Under the pieces are notes generated by a model that did not search any database, was not told the origin of the DNA, and saw nothing but the letters and a program-made list of their open reading frames with translations. DNA of 64,000 nucleotides, from positions 871,001-935,000 of the forward strand of contig CM044874.1 in assembly GCA_024500155.1 (NCBI GenBank). Direction: 5' to 3'. The stretch comes from Chenopodium formosanum (taxonomy: Eukaryota > Streptophyta > Magnoliopsida > Caryophyllales > Amaranthaceae). A program made the position numbers and the translations under genes. Positions 57,859 through 64,000 of this stretch are shown piece by piece; positions within the stretch are counted from its first letter, which is position 1, and each line of letters opens with the position of its first letter.

Positions 57859-59417
57859 TCAGTGAGAAATTGAGTCGAGGAATAATTGATGTAGTCCTAA
57901 GTCCAAAGAAGGGTCATTATACATATCCCACCACTTATTCACCAGCATTTTTACGTCTTCTCTGTCCATGTTCTCTTCCTTCCCAGTGTACCTCCATGGC
58001 TTCGACCCAGTCGCGCAATAGTGCATCACCTTCACCTTGCTCAACTCCACCTTGTCTGGATGCCACCACAACATGGGCATCACCATGTTGTACTCTTTTG
58101 GTAGTGGTTTGAACTTGTCCCTCAAGTATTTGTTCAAGAAGTTCTGGATCATATAATAAATTTCCATTCCAAATTATTTTTGAGCATGATTTAAGATTCA
58201 AGGAACATATATTTTAGTTACGGACAAAATTTGTCAGAGTCTAATAATACCTGCTCAGCAAAGCAAGTGGGAGGAGTCTCTTGGAATGTATTAAGCATGT
58301 CAAGGTAAGTCAGAACATTGGGCTCAAAGACGAAGAAGCCGGAGTTGAAGTAGAGGGGAGGAGGTGGTCCGAGCTCGGAGGTCGGCCACTCAACCTTCTC
58401 CGGAGAGTGCTGGCAATAACCAATCTTAAATTGAGGGGTCATTCCCCAAGAAGGGTCACAAAAACAGTCCAAAACTGAATAGAAATACCCATTTGGTAGA
58501 TCAAACAAGTGGTCAATGTTCTCATTTACTTGCATGTCTGCATCTATGAATATCATCTTCTCATACTCCACAAACTGCATATAACAAATATATTCAGTAC
58601 AACTTGGTGCTAAATGTACACGTACTAATAAAGTCTAGTGATGGATTTTGAATTTTTTTTTAAATGGTCTAAACCTATTTCTACTAAAAAAAATATACGA
58701 GTAACAACTTAATTATTGTGACACAACTTTTTGTACTCATGTTTAGCAAATATAATCTTTATACTACATTCGCAACTCAAAATACAATAAAATTAGGGAG
58801 GAACCCTATAAGCCTCAATGTATTTCCTCCTTGAGTCCTTGAGTATAATGTAAATTGTGCACAATATAGATTAATAGCAAGATCAACTCTTAAACTATCA
58901 TTTGAATGTAAATCCAATTTCTATGATAATAATTTATCAAATAATTGTTTAGAATTCATCATAAAAATATATACTACCTCCGTTACATATTATTTGCTTC
59001 GATTAGACATTTTTCCTATCTACTTTATGTCAAATCGTTGCAAATAATATGTAACGGAGGTAGTATATCCAAGACACACATGACATAAACTTTTTTACTA
59101 CTCCGTAATATATAGTTGTATACTTGTATTACCTCCCAAACACGGAGCTTGGCATAGTTGATGACAAAATAGGCACGAGCGAAGTCCATATGTTTCTTGT
59201 CACCCTCCGGCGGGTAGAGCGGTTGAACCTCCCTAATAACACAGCCTTGAGCTATTAACAACCGGCGGTCCTCCTCTGGTACGTCAGGAAGCACTGCCAC
59301 AACCAACGACGGATAGGCTGTCTTAACCTTCCTTAGACCCTTCACTACGCCTACAACCCCCTTCACGTAACCACCTTGGGCACCCGCCAAGAAGGTCACG
59401 TATGCATGTTTGGACAT
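57859..59417 (-). CDS. GolS: Galactinol synthase (GT8 family), three exons
   Basis: Exons on the minus strand: 59417-59133, 58574-58251, 58143-57859, all joined in phase 0, giving 297 residues. Galactinol synthase makes galactinol from UDP-galactose and myo-inositol, the first committed step of raffinose-family oligosaccharides, in the cytosol. Evidence: N-terminal HAYVTFLAG, YVKGVVGVVKGLRKVKTAYP, VLPDVPEEDRR, YPPE; DxD metal-binding motif DAD (residues 106-108) within MIFIDADMQVN; NIDHLFDLPNGYF; CFCDPSW; PPPLYFNSGFFVFEPN; HYCATGSKPWRYTGKEENM near the end. The family is usually about 325-340 residues; this one lacks the N-terminal extension and the usual C-terminal APSAA-type end (it stops in LFLDSISH). 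Exon 2 keeps FAEQ at its edge and exon 3 begins NFLNKYL where the family has (D)FLN. The frame is intact; activity of this shorter form is not certain. Intron 1 carries a MITE. Confidence 0.92.
58974..59063. mobile_element. Stowaway-like MITE (90 bp) in GolS intron 1
   Basis: Perfect 24-bp terminal inverted repeats starting CTACCTCCGTTACATATTAT, flanked by TA (58972-58973 and 59064-59065). It can fold into one hairpin with a 42-nt loop region. Lies about 70 bp from the exon 1 donor (59132). Confidence 0.88.
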
Positions 59418-59466
59418 TATTGAATAAGATTTTTAATGAAGAATATGAAGGGAAGAGATTAGAGGA

Positions 59467-59475
59467 GTTCTAGAA
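59467..59475. promoter_or_regulatory. Possible heat-shock-element half (TTCTAGAA) upstream of GolS
   Basis: TTCnnGAA about 50 bp before the GolS start codon. Several plant GolS genes are heat-shock-factor targets, but one dyad near the start codon is weak evidence. Confidence 0.25.
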
Positions 59476-59858
59476 ATGAACACTAGCTAGTTATGTATGT
59501 ATTGATGTATTACTTAAAATCTTTACCAAGTTGATGACAAGTTATAATCTCTACGTCCAACCGACAAATCATATCTCACCAGTCCATCATAATTATTACA
59601 AAATGATTGATAATTATACTCCAAATAAAATCCTTGACTCGTGAAACTTGATGGCCAACAAATTCTATATATTTTAATATTATTTTTGGAAAAATTAGAA
59701 ATAATAATCCCAACTTTCATCGATTTTGGTAGAATAATCCCAACTTTGGATTATTCTGGAATAATCCGAATTTTGGGGTAGTTCTAGCTTTTTCTTCAAT
59801 CCCAAAAACCAGTGACCGGTTGAATGGGTTAATTTTGTTTTTTGTTTTGTTTTTTTAT

Positions 59859-59877
59859 GTGACACGTGTCACACGTG
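59859..59877. promoter_or_regulatory. Palindromic G-box/ABRE pair in the GolS upstream region
   Basis: GTGACACGTGTCAC (59859-59872) is a perfect 14-bp palindrome containing ACGTGTC on both strands, followed immediately by a second ACGTG (59872-59876). It lies about 440-460 bp upstream of the GolS ATG. ABA-responsive bZIP factors bind such sites, and GolS genes are often induced by drought or ABA. The region may be part of a repeat, so the role is inferred. Confidence 0.4.
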
Positions 59878-60255
59878 AATTGGCTAAAACAATTAATAAC
59901 AAAAAAAAAATTAAAAAAAAAAACAAACACCTAATAATTCCGACCACCGCCACCGCCTAAACCCCTTAATCCCCACCACCAGCCAAACCGCGAAAACCAC
60001 CAGTCGACCCCCAAAAACCGCCTTACAACCTAATTCCGACCACTGCCTAACCCCCTTCCCATTGCGTCGGTTTCTTCCTCCCCACGTCGGTGCTGTGAAC
60101 CCCCACCGTCCCTCTTTATTTTTGGCAACAATTCTCAACCGAAAACCACCATCCTCCCTTGAAACCTCTCCCTCCTCTCGAAAATCCCTTAAAACTACCT
60201 CCCTCACCATCGAAAACTGCCGAAAACCCCTCCCCCATACCATCGAAAACCCTAG
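59878..60255. other. Spacer between GolS promoter and the right-hand LTR element
   Basis: C-rich, low-complexity sequence (CCACCGCC, CCGCGAAAACC) open in several frames but without recognisable protein features. Composition differs from the surrounding AT-rich DNA; it may be gene-derived or the edge of another element. Confidence 0.35.
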
Positions 60256-60782
60256 TGTCACAGTCCGAGAGTTTTGACACCGGATCGTGCGGCGCACGCT
60301 TGTCTATTAGCGACAAGGACGCAAGCCTAAAATAAGTGAGGTTCGTAAGCACACAGCAACACGGACCAAGGTATCTTAAGAAAGCACTCATCAACAACGG
60401 GTGCTAGGCCGGGGCTTGTGACGGCCGATACTTCGAAGCGGGCACAAGCGGAACCAACTAGATGAGGGCGTCTTTTGAGGGTCTCTTGGTTTGGTGGGGG
60501 ATGCTTTAAAACAAGGTAAGCACAATATCTATAAAGGCTTAAACAACACACAAGTCTTAAAGCAATAACAAAGGGGTAGAGAGCGTAGATTGAATAACCA
60601 TGCGCTCCCTAAAGAGCTTTATATTGCATTAGTAGAGAATTACAAGTGAACGTTGAAATGACAGTAACACAATAATTCTCCCTAGAGCCTAGAAAAATAA
60701 AAAGAAAGACTAAAGAGACATTACAGAAGGGAAATTACAAGGAAAATAAAGAAGAATACATAATAAAGAGGTTGGATTCTAA
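60256..60782 (-). repeat. 3' LTR of the right-hand gypsy element (right border approximate)
   Basis: On the minus strand it follows a polypurine tract (complement of 60783-60797, AAGTGGGGGAGGAT) and ends GGACTGTGACA (position 60256). The start next to the PPT lacks an obvious TG, so that border is approximate. The partner LTR lies beyond the window. Confidence 0.65.
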
Positions 60783-60797
60783 AATCCTCCCCCACTT
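60783..60797 (-). other. Polypurine tract of the right-hand gypsy element
   Basis: Complement reads TTAAGTGGGGGAGGAT directly before the LTR. Confidence 0.7.
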
Positions 60798-60863
60798 AAG
60801 CCGTCGACGACCTCGTCGACTCACAAACAAACTTACACACAAAAAGAAAAAGAAACAGCAGCT

Positions 60864-63800
60864 TCATTCTTCGGTTGCTGGGGAGGTTCTCGTCCTGGTT
60901 CTGATGTTGGCGCGGGAGCTGTTGTTGCGGCTATCGTCTTCTACATCTGGATGATATGGTTTGAGGCGACTAACGTGGAAGACTGGGTGTATCCTCATCC
61001 ACGTAGGCGGTTCAACTTTATACGCACTCTTCCCAATCCGTTTGGTGATGCGGATGGGGCCTTCATATTTTCTGATCAGTCGACGATCTCTTCCTCGAAG
61101 AAACTTGAGTTGCTCTGGCAGGACTTTCACCATCACCATGTCCCCCACACTAAATTCTAACGGCCTTCTGTTTAGGTCTGCCCACTTTTTCATTCTCTTC
61201 GATGCTCGCTCTAGGTAAGCACGAGCAACTTCCATGTTTTGCTGCCATTCTCGCTTGAACTCTCGTGCTTCACGGCTTCTCCCCTCTTCGGAGGTTGCTA
61301 TCGTGTGAGGCAGGAGAGGTTGCTGGCCCATCACCAGTTCAAAAGGGCTTCTGTTGGATGTTGTGCTCTTCTGGGCGTTAAAACAAAGTTGGGCAACATC
61401 AAGGAGCTTCACCCAATCCTTCTGATTGGCGCTGACAAAATGTCTCAAGTATTCCTCTAAGAGACCGTTGAATCTCTCAGTTTCCCCATCAGATTGAGGG
61501 TGGTGGCTCGAAGACATATTCAAGTCGGACCCCATTAGCTTAAACAATTCCGTCCAGAATATGCTCGTGAATCTCGTGTCTCGATCGCTGACGATGCTTT
61601 GCGACAGCCCCCAATACTTCATAATGTGTTTGAAGAATAATGACGCCGTCTCCTCAGCACCGCAGGCCTTCTGCAAGGAAACAAAGGTGGCATATTTTGA
61701 GAATTTGTCGATCACCACCATCACAGCTGAATACTGATCCACTTTGGGGAGACCACTGATAAAGTCCATCGATATGCTTTCCCACGGACGTGACGGAACA
61801 GGGAGGGGATCTAGGAGGCCTCCAGTTTTCTGACGATCCACCTTGTCTTGTTGACAAACCAAGCAAGTCCGGGTGTAGTGCATAACGTCTTCCTTTATCC
61901 CGGGCCAATAATACCCCATGGAGAGTAAGCTTAAAGTCCTTTGCCAACCTGGATGTCCCGCCCACAGAGTGTCGTGGCATTCCTTCAACAACATCTTCCT
62001 TAATCCTCCTGCTTTAGGGATGAAAAGTTTTGTACCTTTGTTGAAGATGAGACCATCTTCCATCCAAAAACGTCTGGTCTTCCCTTCTTCAATCATCTTT
62101 GTTAAGGTAGTTGTCATCGGGTCATCTGGTAGATAAGTTCAAACTTGATCCCTAACTACCGTGGCAATACTGCTTGAAGTCATGGGGGCAAGCTTGTATG
62201 TTGCGGCAAGATTCGCACGCCTACTCAGGGCGTCGGCGACTCTGTTGCTTGCTCCCGGCCTGTAAGTGAACTCCACATTAAAGTCGGCAAGGGCCTCCTG
62301 CCAACGAGCCTGCTTTCCCGTTAATTTTGGTTGGGTGAGGAAGTAGCTAGCCGCCGTGTTATCGGTGCGGACAATGAATTTCGAGCCCAACAAGTAGTGT
62401 CTCCACCCCTTCAAGCAGTGAACAATCGCTAAGAGCTCTTTTTCTTGTGCTGCGTATCTCCTTTCTGCATCACTCAACTTCCGGATCTCGTAAGCGATTG
62501 GGTGTCCATCTTGGAGTAAGACCCCGCCCAACGCATAATCAAATGCATCTGTCTCAACCTCAAACGACTTGTTGATGTTGGGGAGCGCTAGGACCGGCTC
62601 CTTCATTACTGCTTCTTTGAGCTTGAGGAAAGCCCCCTGTTGTTTCTCTGACCAATCCCACTTGTTGTCTTTCTTTAGTAACTCCGTCAAAGGGCTTGCT
62701 ATCTCAGAGTATCCTTGAATGAAGCGTCGGTAGTAATTAGCTAACCCCAAGAACGACCTTAGCTCCGAGACGTTCCTTGGTGCTTGCCAATCACTAATGG
62801 CTTGGATTTTCTTAGGATCCATCCTTATGTGGCCTCCTCCTACGAAATGTCCAAGAAAGCTTACTTGTTTTTTTGCAAAGGCACATTTCTCTCGCTTCAC
62901 GAACAGGTGATGTTGTCTCAATTTCTCAAACACTTTCTTCAAGTGTTCTAAGTGATCTTTAAGGGTGTTGCTGAAGATTACGATGTTGTCCAAGTAGACT
63001 ACCTCAAACTTGTCCAGATAGTCGTGGAAAACTTGATTCATCAACGTACAGAATGTTGCAGAAGCATTAGTTAACCCGAATGGCATGACCAACCACTCGA
63101 ACGCCCCGCACCTGGTGACGCAGGCCGTCTTTGGTTCATCTCCTTGTGCAATTCGAACCTGATGGTAGCCAGACCTTAGATCGAGGTTGGTGAAGTACAC
63201 AACATCTCCTAGCTGGTTGAACAAATCTGCCACCAACGGAATTGGATAGTGATTCCTCACCGTTAGCTTGTTTAAGGCTCTGTAGTCGATGCACAATCTC
63301 AAACTCCCATCTTGCTTCTTCTGGAAAAGGACCGGCGCACCATAGGGAGCTCTAGAAGGATGGATAAATCCGGCTTCCAACAGCCCATCTAATTGTTTTC
63401 GCAACTCTGCGAGCTCCGGAGGGGCCATCCGATAGAGACTTCTCGCGGGTGGTCTAGCACCAGGCACCAGCTCAATGCTATGATCTATGGCCCTTCGAGG
63501 GGGAAGAGATTTCGGGAGCTCCTTGGGGAGGATGTCTAAATATTCCCCCAGTAACTCACTAATGACCTCGAGAATGTCCCCCTCCTCCTCTTCCTCCTTC
63601 ATTGGGAGAGTAGCGAGGAACGTAGGCTCATTCCTCCTGATCCCCTTTTTGAGTTGCATTGCCGAGAGGAGGGGGCCTTTCAGTTCTTTCCCTTCTTCTG
63701 CTTGGGTGTGTGTTCGCAAGAGGCATGGCTGGCGGCTTGTCACAAGTAAGGACCCTAGGTGGGGCATCGGGACAGCCTTACTAGAGTGTAGGAAGTCCAT

Positions 63801-64000
63801 CCCGAGAACCAGCTCAAAATCATCCATTGTTGCTACGGGTAAATCCAGAGTCCCACTCCACTTCCCTAATCTTCGTGTGCACGTTCCTTGGCACCCCACA
63901 AGTTGGCTGAGCTTCGGAGTTAACGGTCTTCATTCGACCTCCACTATGCACGGCCTTCAGGCCTAATCTGCTTGCCTCCCGCTTGGTGACAAAGTTGTGG
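60864..64000 (-). pseudogene. gag-pol (protease to integrase) of a second Ty3/gypsy element, inactive, runs off the window
   Basis: Minus strand. 64000 to about 63870: protease-region frame (HNFVTKREASRLGL), then a frameshift. 63899-62139: end of protease ([12 protein letters not shown]), RT ([37 protein letters not shown]) with active site YLDN instead of YLDD, and RNase H ([29 protein letters not shown]). A single in-frame TGA at 62139-62141 separates it from integrase. 62117-60864: integrase with zinc-binding region (HDTLWAGHPGWQRTL, CLVCQQDK), catalytic Asp in SMDFISGLP and SDRDTRF, Glu in DGETERFNGLL, and IHPVFHVSRLKPYHPD. It stops just where a chromodomain would begin. Not the same family as the element at 42634. 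Confidence 0.92.

Noticed and set aside
59911..60297. 128-residue minus-strand ORF, and overlapping frames on both strands
   Set aside because: Frames are open because of C-rich/G-rich low-complexity sequence. It crosses the LTR border at 60256, with no domain.

Overview
The window is nuclear DNA of a flowering plant. Evidence: spliced genes with GT/AG introns, a VAL/HSI2-type B3 repressor, plant-type mTERF genes, galactinol synthase, Ty3/gypsy, LINE, hAT, Mutator-like and Stowaway-like elements, and AT-rich spacers. The species cannot be fixed from this sequence; a eudicot is likely. Domain names come from recognised motifs, not database searches.

Layout. (1) 1-7016 (+): a VAL1/VAL2-like repressor gene, complete except for its first exon. 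(2) 8487-57.8 kb: a tandem array of five intronless, probably organelle-targeted mTERF genes. A (8487-9725), C (22791-23978) and D (35998-37185) are open. B (15677-16862) and E (53863-55089) are broken. Fragments of the VAL 3' end lie between them (11.7-13.3, 20.7-21.7, 27.9-28.9 and 38.4-38.8 kb). All four fragments have lost the CW-domain exon at the same junction, so they descend from one truncated ancestor that was amplified with mTERF. Units B and C are near-identical over about 6.5 kb, and mTERF-C is a mosaic of D-like and B-like sequence. (3) 57859-59417 (-): a three-exon galactinol synthase gene. The order VAL - mTERF array - GolS suggests an ancestral VAL - mTERF - GolS segment whose middle expanded.

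Mobile DNA accounts for most of the rest. The 3' flank of mTERF-D holds a 5'-truncated LINE (40297-53346, minus), itself split by a very young chromodomain Ty3/gypsy element (42634-52647, plus; TSD ACCAA; LTRs differing at about six bases). That element has an extra ORF ahead of gag, and frameshifts in gag and pol. Upstream of mTERF-D is a 3476-bp hAT-type element (32336-35811) with a perfect 8-bp TSD and a transposase N-terminal remnant. Mutator-like MITEs lie at 7607-8204 and 29481-30390. Stowaway-like MITEs lie at 13685-14030, about 18145-18338 and its duplicate about 25319-25505, and 58974-59063 inside GolS intron 1. A second gypsy element (minus) runs from 60256 off the right end; its reverse-transcriptase active site is mutated.

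Main point: a birth-and-death mTERF cluster that carries pieces of a neighbouring chromatin-repressor gene, with internal evidence (shared deletion, mosaic copy, paralogous empty sites) for how it grew.
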